Positions 56,438-64,000 of a stretch of 64,000 nt of DNA are shown in pieces (the stretch's first letter is position 1; every line of letters begins with the position of its first letter). The translations under genes and the position numbers were made by a program. The notes under the pieces were generated by a model, which saw nothing but the letters and a program-made list of their open reading frames with translations, was not told the DNA's origin and did no database searches. The stretch comes from DASPKM01 sp963817075 (GTDB lineage Bacteria > Bacteroidota > Bacteroidia > Chitinophagales > Chitinophagaceae). The DNA lies in contig CAWFMT010000002.1 of assembly GCA_963817075.1 (NCBI GenBank), positions 434,001 through 498,000 of the forward strand, read 5' to 3'.

Positions 56438-56813
56438 GCATCGTACCCACCGCAAAAGCATCAACGTTCTGACAGAAAACTTTTCATCTTTCAACCTATG
56501 ATTCTTCCCGTATTTATCAAAGACCTCTTATTTGTGATTAGAGATACATTCCTCCAAATGGGATGATGTTCGAAGGTGGTTAGAAGTTTATTGAAAAATA
56601 TGGAATAATTAAAATGTGACCTAGTTCTGTAATTCTAGGGGAAATACAATGAAAAGGATTTAAGTCGTGCTTACCCTTCTCTTGCCATCCAAAACAAGCT
56701 CCATTTCAGAAGTTATCATAGGTTAGCGTAGCGGTTTGGTGACAGAATTATGGGACAATATTGTGGGGTTAGAAAATGTCCATATTTGTGCACTTCATTT
56801 AAGAATAATTTAT
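56438..56813. other. Gap with a 3' gene relic and seam repeat copy 5
   Basis: 375 bases. 56567-56640 matches 57446-57520, i.e. the end and flank of the lipoprotein gene just downstream. Seam repeat copy 5 (56668-56722) follows, then a stretch (GTGGGGTTAGAAAATGTC) shared with 43100 and 57646. Confidence 0.55.
56567..56813 (+). repeat. Tandem repeat unit start, including seam repeat copy 5
   Basis: GAAGGTGGTTAGAA and AAAATGTGACCTAGTTCT onward are repeated at 57446-57700. The unit is one gene plus its upstream seam, about 880 bases long. Confidence 0.7.
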
Positions 56814-57484
56814 ATGCGAATCTGTATTTTTCTATTCCTGGTTTTTGTTTCCCAAGCATGTGACCATAGAAAAATTGCACAACAAGAAATTGTTGAAATT
56901 CCGGAGATATATGGAGGCCAGGAAAGATCTTCTATAATTATTGTAGATACTATTCCTATATATGCAAGATTGAAAGTCAACCTATTTTCATTAGACTCAA
57001 TGAATGCAGAGGTCACATTTTACAATAATTCCAAAAGAGGTATTCTATTATATAAACCGCTTTTGCCTAGTGATTCAATGGAAAGTCCATTTCCTGTTTT
57101 GGATGATAACTCTAGGAACTTACCGGATATCCGTAAGAAATCTGATGCTAAGTATCTTGATAATATAAGAGATACAGGGGGGTAATACTGCCTGATGTAA
57201 TTCCGGAAAACCTTATCGAAATAAAGAGCGGTGATTCCCTAAGATTTGAACTCAACCTTTCCAAGATTTATGATTTTAATAAGATCAGCAAGGCAGGGAA
57301 TGCATATTTTCAAGTGACGTATTTTAGCACATTTCCCTACATAGAGCAAGGCAAGCATTTGTATCTTTTTCGTGATTCTTCTCGTACCTCTTCAAGGCCT
57401 GTTTATTTTGTAGTAGCAGGAACTTTTCCTCCTTGGGGCGACGTTGATCAAAGGTGGTTAAAAATTTCATTGAAGAATAGGTAA
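56814..57484 (+). pseudogene. Lipoprotein gene with a frameshift in a six-G run
   Basis: Start ATG at 56814 (MRICIFLFLVFVSQAC, lipid cysteine at 16). The frame stops at 57185 after the six-G run 57177-57182. With five G's it continues VILPDVIPENLIEIKSGDSL, RFELNLSKIYDFNKISKAGN and FVVAGTFPPWGDVDQRWLKI, stopping at 57484. The restored protein is about 223 residues, a beta-rich periplasmic lipoprotein. Parts of a second copy flank it on both sides, and a relic lies at 43100-43180. Confidence 0.65.
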
Positions 57485-57730
57485 TAATTGAAATGTGACC
57501 TAGTTCTCTAATTCTAGGGGGAATACAATAAATGAAAAGGATTTAAGTCGTCCTTACCCTTCTCTTGCCATCCAAAAAAAAGCTCTATTTCAGAGGTTAT
57601 CATAGGTTTGCGTAGCGGTTTGTTGAATGCATTATGGAACAATAGTGTGGGGTTAGAAAATGTCAATATTTGTGGACTTCAATTAAGAATAATCTGTATG
57701 CGAATCAGTATTTTTCAATTCCTGCTGCAT
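57485..57730 (+). repeat. Second seam repeat unit (copy 6) with a truncated gene start
   Basis: 57487-57700 repeats 56610-56814, including the seam core (57550-57605), and runs into ATGCGAATCAGTATTTTTCA, the first codons of a second lipoprotein gene copy. That copy then breaks off after about 10 codons. No gene remains up to 57822. Confidence 0.7.
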
Positions 57731-57822
57731 CAATTAGATAGTAGTTTTGTTTTCACTCTTTAATTGATTGCGCTTAGTAGCTAGAATTTTTATCGTTTAC
57801 ACTTTTCTTTTTTTGAATTAAA

Positions 57823-58104
57823 ATGATCACCAGACGAAAAATAAAGATCTATACAAAATATGAAGGCGATCAAGATGCGGGGGCACGTGGTTGGTCTTTG
57901 TTTTATGAAATGAGTGATACTGATTGGGGAATATTGGAGCGGTTGATTCAAGATATTATTCTTGTAAACAATGGCCTCGCCTCAGATGATTATGCTGTCG
58001 CTTTAGGGAAAAGATTAATTGAAAATTGCGATTCTCCTGAAACAATTGATCGACTTAAAGATTTAGCCATTAATAAAATTTTAGTCGGATTTTACCTTGA
58101 GTAG
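57823..58104 (+). CDS. Small cytosolic protein of unknown function
   Basis: 93 residues, no signal peptide, ATG at 57823. Aromatic opening ITRRKIKIYTKYEGDQDAGA, then WSLFYEMSDTDWGILERLIQ and helical LASDDYAVALGKRLIENCDS. The composition (small, acidic, soluble) suits an immunity protein. No family known to me. It is the last plus-strand gene before the minus-strand run. Confidence 0.6.
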   Translation: MITRRKIKIYTKYEGDQDAGARGWSLFYEMSDTDWGILERLIQDIILVNNGLASDDYAVALGKRLIENCDSPETIDRLKDLAINKILVGFYLE

Positions 58105-58455
58105 TTGTTATTAGAATACATATAAGGTGTATATTAAACCTGAAACTAGATATACTATATGATTAATTTTTTTCGATCGATTCTAATCTATTCATGCGTG
58201 CATTATTAATATGTTGCAAGGGGACTTTGGGAGAGGCTAAAGACAAAAGAATAAAGCTTCCCTCTAGATTACTTCTTAAGCTCTGGCACAAGAAGATGTG
58301 CTATTAAATTATTCTATTTGCAATCGGCAATTAAGAGTAAAATTTATGGTTTTGAATGAAAAAAGCGAGTTGTGAACAGAGGTAGGGTCTTTGCATGTTC
58401 TTTTAGCCTGTTGTTTGGTAAACTAGGAATTCAGGGTAATCATTCAATAAACATT
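58105..58455. other. Intergenic, nothing recognised
   Basis: 350 bases between convergent genes. A+T-rich, no repeat or clear terminator hairpin. Confidence 0.5.
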
Positions 58456-59253
58456 TTAGCTGCGGCCCTTTCTTATCGAGTAGACAATTCCTATTAGCAC
58501 CAAAATACCACACCAAATTATGATACTACTATATCTGTAATTGTTGGATTCTTGATTATTGGAGGAATAAAATGCTTTGTGGTTGAAGCGCGAAGCAACC
58601 AAAGGGATGGATTTAATATAACCCGTATCGATTGTTAACAAGGATACTCTCATCTTTGTGTTGTCCCATTTCATTGTTATTCGTTTTTGATTGTTTTTAA
58701 TTTCCTCAATATTTTCAATCCCATACTTTACCAGTGTCAGTATCCTATCAAAAAAGGTAATGGAATCAGTTGGCCCATATTCGTAAATGATTTTCAACCC
58801 CACTTCTTGGTCAAAAGCATCAAAGGAGGAATTAATGTCTATTGGTTCTGGGAGATCGTATATGTATTTATCTGAAGGATAATTTCTGGAAAGGATTATT
58901 TCTTTATCATCGCGTCCCATTCTATATCGGCCATATGCTTCAATAAATTCATAATCCCAAACACGAAGCGTGTCAAACGCTATAGTCCCACACCAATCTG
59001 GGTAAGCGCGAAAAGATAGGATTGACTGGTCAAGCAGTAGAAGGATATTGTAATTTCTGTGGCTACCTTTTGTCCTCTCTATCAACAATTTCAAGAAGGC
59101 GTCATACAGTTTTTGATTTCCCACAGAGTCGTCATATCCTCCTGCGGCAATCAAAGTAATTCCATCTCTTGTGTTTCTGTATTGCCAATTTATATTACTA
59201 AGCGAAGTCTGCCAGTTCAGCAAGAGTAAAATCGAAAGTACAAGTACCCTCAT
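58456..59253 (-). CDS. Secreted protein with C-terminal membrane anchor, paralogue of 59405 gene
   Basis: 265 residues. Signal peptide VLSILLLLNWQTSLS, then INWQYRNTRDGITLIAAGGY and a soluble domain ending in one membrane helix (IIIWCGILVLIGIVYSI). It shares with the next gene upstream the order W-Y..T..G.T.I..G.YD, an EVGLKI.Y.....S...FDR box and a C-terminal helix. A periplasmic domain held by a C-terminal anchor is the likely topology. Function unknown. Confidence 0.65.
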   Translation of the reverse strand: MRVLVLSILLLLNWQTSLSNINWQYRNTRDGITLIAAGGYDDSVGNQKLYDAFLKLLIERTKGSHRNYNILLLLDQSILSFRAYPDWCGTIAFDTLRVWDYEFIEAYGRYRMGRDDKEIILSRNYPSDKYIYDLPEPIDINSSFDAFDQEVGLKIIYEYGPTDSITFFDRILTLVKYGIENIEEIKNNQKRITMKWDNTKMRVSLLTIDTGYIKSIPLVASRFNHKAFYSSNNQESNNYRYSSIIIWCGILVLIGIVYSIRKGRS

Positions 59254-59404
59254 AAGATTTGCGTTTAGATGCCTGGCCTGGCGAAAGTTGCTATAATAGA
59301 ATTGACATATTGCATTCTATTGATCCCCAATTCGATGAAACTCATCACCTCGATAATCATGAGCGTTTGGATGGATGTTCACTCTGGAATCTTAGACAAG
59401 CCAA

Positions 59405-60151
59405 CTATTGGTCATTTGGAAGTGGGTAATGCTTACTCCATATCCCAAAAAAGCCAAACATTACAACCAACACTGAGGCTAGAATAATTGTGATCTTAAA
59501 TATATTTCTAACAGGCCTATCCGGTATTTGATCAAATCCGTACTTTTCAATTTTTACTGCATTTAATTGAGCTGTGTCATAACTCAATATAGAAATCTGC
59601 ATGTCCCGAGTTGAATACGGCATTCGAAGAAACTGTTGCTCTTTCTGAATCACCTCTATATTACTTAATGCATAGTTCGAAATACTCAATAATCTATCAA
59701 AGTAGTTAGTAGTTGAATCAAACTCCCCGTAGTATCTAATTTTTAGTCCGACTTCATTGATGGACTTACTATAGATAGAATCAGTTATCATATCCGGGTA
59801 ATCTCCGCCAAACATGAACTCTTTATATCGCTCAATTTTTGAACTATCTATGTAAATCGAATCCCGTCTCGCAAGTGTATCGACTGCCACACTGATGAAA
59901 TTCCTTCCGGGGGTATAGACGCCAAATCTTCCTAGAAGTATCAAAATCTTAAGGTGCACATTTTTTCTTTCAACCTTTTCAAGGAAGAAATCCAAAAAGG
60001 TATTCAGCGCTTTCTGTTCCGTTGCAGTATCATATGGACTGCCAATTGTAATCATAGTCACCCCTTGCTTAGTAGAATAGTACAACCAACCAGTATTGGC
60101 GACTGACCGAAAGGAAATGGAAACCACCAATGCTAAGACGAGATACCGCAT
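59405..60151 (-). CDS. Secreted protein with C-terminal membrane anchor, paralogue of 58456 gene
   Basis: 248 residues from the ATG at 60151, which gives the signal peptide LVLALVVSISFRSVA; an upstream ATG at 60205 only adds an unlikely leader. Shared features with the 58456 protein: TGWLYYSTKQGVTMITIGSP, NEVGLKIRYYGEFDSTTNYF, and a terminal helix (ITIILASVLVVMFGFFGIW). Divergent, but alignable from end to end. The two probably arose by tandem duplication. Confidence 0.65.
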   Translation of the reverse strand: MRYLVLALVVSISFRSVANTGWLYYSTKQGVTMITIGSPYDTATEQKALNTFLDFFLEKVERKNVHLKILILLGRFGVYTPGRNFISVAVDTLARRDSIYIDSSKIERYKEFMFGGDYPDMITDSIYSKSINEVGLKIRYYGEFDSTTNYFDRLLSISNYALSNIEVIQKEQQFLRMPYSTRDMQISILSYDTAQLNAVKIEKYGFDQIPDRPVRNIFKITIILASVLVVMFGFFGIWSKHYPLPNDQ

Positions 60152-60264
60152 ATTATTGTATTCACTAAGATGAAATACAGAATTTTTTCCATAAAAAATT
60201 CGCACTTGTGACTCACATTATTGCAAACAGAATATAAAAGCCAACAGAATCAAAACTGAGGGTG

Positions 60265-60807
60265 TTACTTTGGAATATCAAGAACCAATTGCCGTGTTAG
60301 AAAGTTGCGGTGCCAGCCTTTACTATCGTTCTGGATTATACCCATTAGTTCAGAATAACAAAAATCCGCCAGCCTAAAATATCGGATGCTCAGCAATTGT
60401 CTTTTTATGGAATTTGGAACAAGAATTTCAAAGCTGAAATCCTGAAGCGGTAGCAATATATATCCGAAGATGTTCCAATCTGTTGGCATGTCATCAAACC
60501 GATTTTCATATTCCGTATGGGTTATGGAATACAAGATTGCGGAATCGGTTTCCGACTGTTTTACCAAGAATGGAGGTAAAACCTGGTTAGGAATTATACT
60601 TCTGCTATGCAATAAACAGGATGGTGATTTTGAGAAATTCACGCCACTGACCTTAACAAGGGTATATTGCTTATCCGAAGTAATTCTCGTTAGAGAGAAA
60701 TAAATTGAATCTCTATGATCAATCCGGATAGATAACGAATCCTTTTCTTGAGCGGTTCCGGTAAATGCGAAGCCCATGACAAAGACAAAGAGTGCCCCAG
60801 TTTGCAT
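60265..60807 (-). CDS. Secreted protein of unknown function
   Basis: 180 residues. Signal peptide GALFVFVMGFAFTGTAQ. Mature part: DKQYTLVKVSGVNFSKSPSC, EYENRFDDMPTDWNIFGYIL, RQLLSIRYFRLADFCYSELM. One cysteine pair. No domain recognised. In the minus-strand run, about 110 bases from its neighbour. Confidence 0.6.
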   Translation of the reverse strand: MQTGALFVFVMGFAFTGTAQEKDSLSIRIDHRDSIYFSLTRITSDKQYTLVKVSGVNFSKSPSCLLHSRSIIPNQVLPPFLVKQSETDSAILYSITHTEYENRFDDMPTDWNIFGYILLPLQDFSFEILVPNSIKRQLLSIRYFRLADFCYSELMGIIQNDSKGWHRNFLTRQLVLDIPK

Positions 60808-61045
60808 GATTAAATTTTATCAATTCCAAAAAAAGGTAACCGAGGATTCACATATACGCCTATCCATTGCTAGAACTAGCGCTAACCTCGAATATGCATT
60901 GTTTTCTTGAAGAACGAACATCTAAAATAAAAATTTCAAAAGCCACTTTTAGATAATGTCTTATATGTAAAAGACATTTTATCTAAAACCAACGTATTCT
61001 TCCCCCAGCTATGCAAAATTTAAGGCCATTCAGACCAGTCCTAAT

Positions 61046-61567
61046 TCACTCCTTCACCTTCTTTGTAATCTTAGTTATTAAGCCAAGCGTTACAAAAATA
61101 ATTCCAATAGTCAAAATCCAGTAGAATGTTCTATAAACGCCCTTGTTAGATTGGTAAGGATCCACCAAAATATTTGATCCAATAGTTACTCCCCGGCACT
61201 TAAGTGTTTTGTGAGAGTCATGTAAAAAGTTAGCATCTCGCGAATCAATTTTGAGCGATAAGGAATCCCCTGATCTTAAGTCTGATAAGATTGATGTTGC
61301 TTTGGGGTTATTGCGTAGTACCGTGAGCTCTGTATCCATTATCCAAAACTCACATCCATAATTTGTCGTTGATATTTCATATCTGTCAATTCTTTTGCTA
61401 CCAGTAATTAAATATGGGGTACTCTGGAGTATTGCAACGACTTCCCTCAGATTTTCAGTATTTGTTGATTTCAATCTTTCATTGAATGCTATCAGAATGA
61501 GGGAAATTCCCAAGCAAAGCAGTATCGAAGGAATTGAAATACTTTTAGATTTTGGTGGTTCTATCAA
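61046..61567 (-). CDS. Two-helix membrane protein
   Basis: 173 residues from a TTG at 61567, overlapping the stop of the next gene by four bases (TTGA), so the two are translationally coupled. Helices: SILLCLGISLILIAF near the start and TFYWILTIGIIFVTLGLI near the end, with an extracytoplasmic domain between (YEISTTNYGCEFWIMDTELT). Function unknown. Confidence 0.65.
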   Translation of the reverse strand: MIEPPKSKSISIPSILLCLGISLILIAFNERLKSTNTENLREVVAILQSTPYLITGSKRIDRYEISTTNYGCEFWIMDTELTVLRNNPKATSILSDLRSGDSLSLKIDSRDANFLHDSHKTLKCRGVTIGSNILVDPYQSNKGVYRTFYWILTIGIIFVTLGLITKITKKVKE

Positions 61568-62346
61568 TCTCGAAGTAATTTATTTTCTTTGAAAGGGTCA
61601 TTATTTTTTCTTTTCCTCGCTTTATAGATTCCAATGAAATATGAAATGAGAAGTGGTCCAACCAGAATTGCTGAGGCGACTGTTAAGAATATTAAAACCA
61701 CATATGTGTCATCATGAGGAGTAGGATTTCGCCTTCCTGCCATTAAATCGAATACAACTCGATGAAGATTTAAGACGGTTAGAGCAGTAATAATTAAGCA
61801 TATTGGCAATAGCGTGACCGTCATTATAATGCCATCACTTAAAGTTGTGGCCTTTTTTATAAAGAAGAAGAGCAGACCTAGTCGCCACGCAGCTACAACT
61901 GCCAGAAATCCTACATTGATAACATTCGCGGATTGGATTGAAATAAACTTTTCAACTGGAATTGCGTAAAATATTGCAGGGAAAGAGGTAAGACTTACAA
62001 ATGTCAAGACAAGAAAATAATTCCATTTTTGGATATTGAATGGCTTTATAATAAGCCAAATGAGAAAAGATAACACGAATATATACATGACCGATCCCAG
62101 ACCGAACTTCTGTAGGATCAACGCACCTGGATCATCCCAATATCTTCCCATGCCTACAATCCATGTACCAAGTAGCCCACCTACAAAATGCTTCCACTGA
62201 AAACTGAGTATTTCTTCTCGAGTAATTCTAAAGAATAGGAGTCTAAAAATAGTTCTAAGTATATTCAAAGCGCGGAAGCTTAAAAAGATTATCTGGATAG
62301 TTGAAAAAATACCTAAGGGTCCGCATCTGGTGGGTAGGAGGTCCAA
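61564..62346 (-). CDS. Polytopic membrane protein
   Basis: 260 residues from a TTG at 62346, overlapping the previous gene by 34 bases; a later non-ATG start is possible. Six hydrophobic helices, with a cytosolic loop FFRITREEILSFQWKHFVGG followed by LLGTWIVGMGRYWDDPGA. This segment is familiar from uncharacterised Bacteroidota membrane proteins but has no name I can give. Coupled to the genes on both sides. Confidence 0.65.
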   Translation of the reverse strand: MDLLPTRCGPLGIFSTIQIIFLSFRALNILRTIFRLLFFRITREEILSFQWKHFVGGLLGTWIVGMGRYWDDPGALILQKFGLGSVMYIFVLSFLIWLIIKPFNIQKWNYFLVLTFVSLTSFPAIFYAIPVEKFISIQSANVINVGFLAVVAAWRLGLLFFFIKKATTLSDGIIMTVTLLPICLIITALTVLNLHRVVFDLMAGRRNPTPHDDTYVVLIFLTVASAILVGPLLISYFIGIYKARKRKNNDPFKENKLLRD

Positions 62347-63068
62347 CCACCGCCATCAATATACCCTTCCTTTACCCAATCTTCGAATTTGAAATAATCA
62401 TTGCCGATTATTCTTTCTAGAGCCGGGTCTATGGATTCATTAAATAAAGCATGAAAAACTGAATTCTCAATCCTATCTGAATACTGGACTTGCAGACCTT
62501 CAATCATCTGTCTACAAATATCAAATGGTACAAATCTGAAACCAGTGAAACGGGTTTCAATTCTACCGCATAAAAGTGTGAATATTTCTGCGAATTCTTT
62601 CTCGGGAGAAACAACTAAATAATTTGTGCTTTTGTACTCCCTGCTATCTATTTCAACAATGTTCCAATCCTCACCAATAACAGTGTAGTATGGTCCAATT
62701 AAACTCACAAAGAAATGAAGGCCTTTTATGCGTGTTAAATTATTAGAGATCGATGTTTCTAGCAATGCACAAGAACTGAAAGATGGTACAAGACCATATG
62801 TTGTTTCAATGATATCCGTATTAATTTCTGCCTTTATTTTTTCGGTAAAATTCTCCCAACGTTCCGAATAGTGAGTTAGATTGTGAGTATTATTCAGGAG
62901 AATATCATTCAGCTCTTTAATTCCCGGATAAGAGTAGTACATCCTGGTTTCATCCTTCTTTATTCCGAGCGGATAAAATCGTTTGATGCTGTCATAAATT
63001 TTCCAAAAATCAAATTTGTCGTAATTAAAATGTAGCATCAAACCGAAATTATGAATTTGATTTACCAT
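62313..63068 (-). CDS. Cytosolic protein of unknown function
   Basis: 251 residues, ATG at 63068. Opens VNQIHNFGLMLHFNYDKFDF and contains IKGLHFFVSLIGPYYTVIGE, then FRFVPFDICRQMIEGLQVQY. Soluble alpha/beta by composition with a strongly aromatic middle. Proteins of this outline occur next to RHS toxins as immunity proteins in my experience of the phylum, but no family name is certain. In one operon with the membrane protein below it. Confidence 0.6.
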   Translation of the reverse strand: MVNQIHNFGLMLHFNYDKFDFWKIYDSIKRFYPLGIKKDETRMYYSYPGIKELNDILLNNTHNLTHYSERWENFTEKIKAEINTDIIETTYGLVPSFSSCALLETSISNNLTRIKGLHFFVSLIGPYYTVIGEDWNIVEIDSREYKSTNYLVVSPEKEFAEIFTLLCGRIETRFTGFRFVPFDICRQMIEGLQVQYSDRIENSVFHALFNESIDPALERIIGNDYFKFEDWVKEGYIDGGGWTSYPPDADP

Positions 63069-63092
63069 TTAACTGAGTATTCAAAATAAGTT

Positions 63093-63584
63093 TCATTTTT
63101 CTTTCGCTATTCCGCGTCTGGGAATGGTATGTTTATAGAACCCTACAGATAGATTTACTAAATATACTAGTTGCACAAGCACCAGTAACAGAAAAGCAAT
63201 GGCTGTAATTTTAGATACGGTCAATTCATGTAGGATGCTGGATGGTTCATAGTCGTATCGTCTTGGCATTCCTGCATTGCCAGTAATATTTCTATTCTGA
63301 TAAAAGAATAGGAAGGTTACAATTATCGAGCAAATTAGGGTTGACAAAATATGTATCCTAAAAAGGGCCTGGGAAAATAACAATCGCCTTGTCAGCAAAT
63401 AAAGTTTCCAAAGAATTAGCAGGATAAGACTAATCCTCCAGAATACCTGTTTGAATTCAAAAACAAAGTATGTATCATATAAATGAATAAAAAATGATTG
63501 ATCGAAAGGAAAAGTTGAACAAATTAGAATTAAAATGGCTGTTACTAAGAAGAGATTATATGGATGTTTTTTGTAATTAAACAT
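63093..63584 (-). CDS. Four-helix membrane protein with a DTYFV motif
   Basis: 163 residues. Four hydrophobic segments. The first loop is FDQSFFIHLYDTYFVFEFKQ, which contains an H-x-YDTYFV motif also seen in cytochrome oxidase subunit I. The rest lacks the haem and copper histidines, so it is not an oxidase. It resembles small Bacteroidota membrane proteins of unknown role with the same motif. In the minus-strand run, 24 bases upstream of the 62313 gene. Confidence 0.6.
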   Translation of the reverse strand: MFNYKKHPYNLFLVTAILILICSTFPFDQSFFIHLYDTYFVFEFKQVFWRISLILLILWKLYLLTRRLLFSQALFRIHILSTLICSIIVTFLFFYQNRNITGNAGMPRRYDYEPSSILHELTVSKITAIAFLLLVLVQLVYLVNLSVGFYKHTIPRRGIAKEK

Positions 63585-63642
63585 GACGATGCTAACAATC
63601 TTGTCTCATTCGTATGAAGGAAAAATATCTAAAATAATCTCG

Positions 63643-64000
63643 TCAATAGTGAAAACATGGAACCTTTATTTTGGACATTTGCCAGACAGTATAAAACGCT
63701 TCGCCCAGGGCTGTTTCTTCTGCAGCCCATCTAATTACATTATGATACCTTCCTTGATACGCATTAATTGGTTTTTCATAACCTGTTACAATGAGATCAG
63801 ATCCATCAAACCCAACCGTATGAATAGAGGATTTCAACCCCCAAAAATCTGCCCGTTTAATTTGGCGTGTTATTTCTTGCCATTGGTTTTGACTTATTTG
63901 GATTTCTACACTATCAACTGAAAAGCATGAATCAGACAGGTAATTGCCAGTATTATGATAACCGATTAAAAAAATTGAATCTTTTCGTTCTCCGACGGTA
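63643..64000 (-). CDS. Protein of unknown function, C-terminal part, cut by window edge
   Basis: The frame is open from the right edge to a stop at 63643, about 119 codons, so the start lies outside. Visible text: KDSIFLIGYHNTGNYLSDSC, SVDSVEIQISQNQWQEITRQ, VGFDGSDLIVTGYEKPINAY and WAAEETALGEAFYTVWQMS. The composition suggests a soluble or periplasmic domain. No family recognised. Head of the minus-strand run, about 60 bases before the next gene. Confidence 0.6.
   Translation of the reverse strand, partial: TVGERKDSIFLIGYHNTGNYLSDSCFSVDSVEIQISQNQWQEITRQIKRADFWGLKSSIHTVGFDGSDLIVTGYEKPINAYQGRYHNVIRWAAEETALGEAFYTVWQMSKIKVPCFHY

Noticed and set aside
63093..63584. Cytochrome oxidase subunit I fragment because of the DTYFV motif
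   Set aside because: Only the short motif is shared; the histidine ligands and the other helices of subunit I are absent.

Overview
The window reads as an A+T-rich chromosomal segment of a Bacteroidota bacterium, most likely of the Chitinophagaceae or a close relative. The reasons are a SusC/SusD pair, a hybrid two-component regulator, many Sec or lipoprotein signal peptides, and the DUF6443-type RHS proteins typical of that group. No rRNA, tRNA, CRISPR array or insertion sequence was seen.

Layout. (1) 1-3.3 kb: the 3' part of a superfamily 1 helicase, a secreted unknown protein and a small accessory gene. (2) 3.3-20.0 kb, all on the minus strand: a polysaccharide utilisation locus, in transcription order hybrid sensor/regulator, SusC, SusD, GH2, GH115 and serine hydrolase. 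Together these fit uptake and breakdown of a glucuronic-acid-bearing glycan. Every protein gene there except SusD is frameshifted, and relics of a DUF1080 and a Gfo/Idh/MocA gene lie between SusD and GH2. Direct repeats of about 470 bp flank the locus. (3) 21-29.8 kb: small lipoprotein, membrane and cytosolic genes, including one CdiI-type immunity protein. (4) 30.4-41.6 kb: a clean four-gene plus-strand operon with two large RHS/YD proteins, a discoidin/Ig/tail-fibre-like protein between them and a coiled-coil/barrel-like protein first. The last RHS protein ends in a distinct C-terminal domain with a metal-binding-like HxH motif. (5) 41.7-64 kb: the presumed cognate lipoprotein, then many small genes and relics that look like a poly-immunity and orphan-toxin archipelago, with internal duplications and a dispersed non-coding repeat family.

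How the parts work together. The PUL would sense (hybrid regulator), import (SusC/D) and cut (GH2, GH115) a glycan. The RHS operon looks like a split toxin shell: a TcB-like RHS half, an adhesin-like protein, and a TcC-like RHS half carrying the variable end. The many small flanking genes resemble immunity genes collected against related toxins.

Limits. All domain calls are from reading the sequence, and no database search was run. Where resolved, the frameshifts are mostly single-base expansions of short homopolymers, so consensus error cannot be separated from genuine decay by reading alone.
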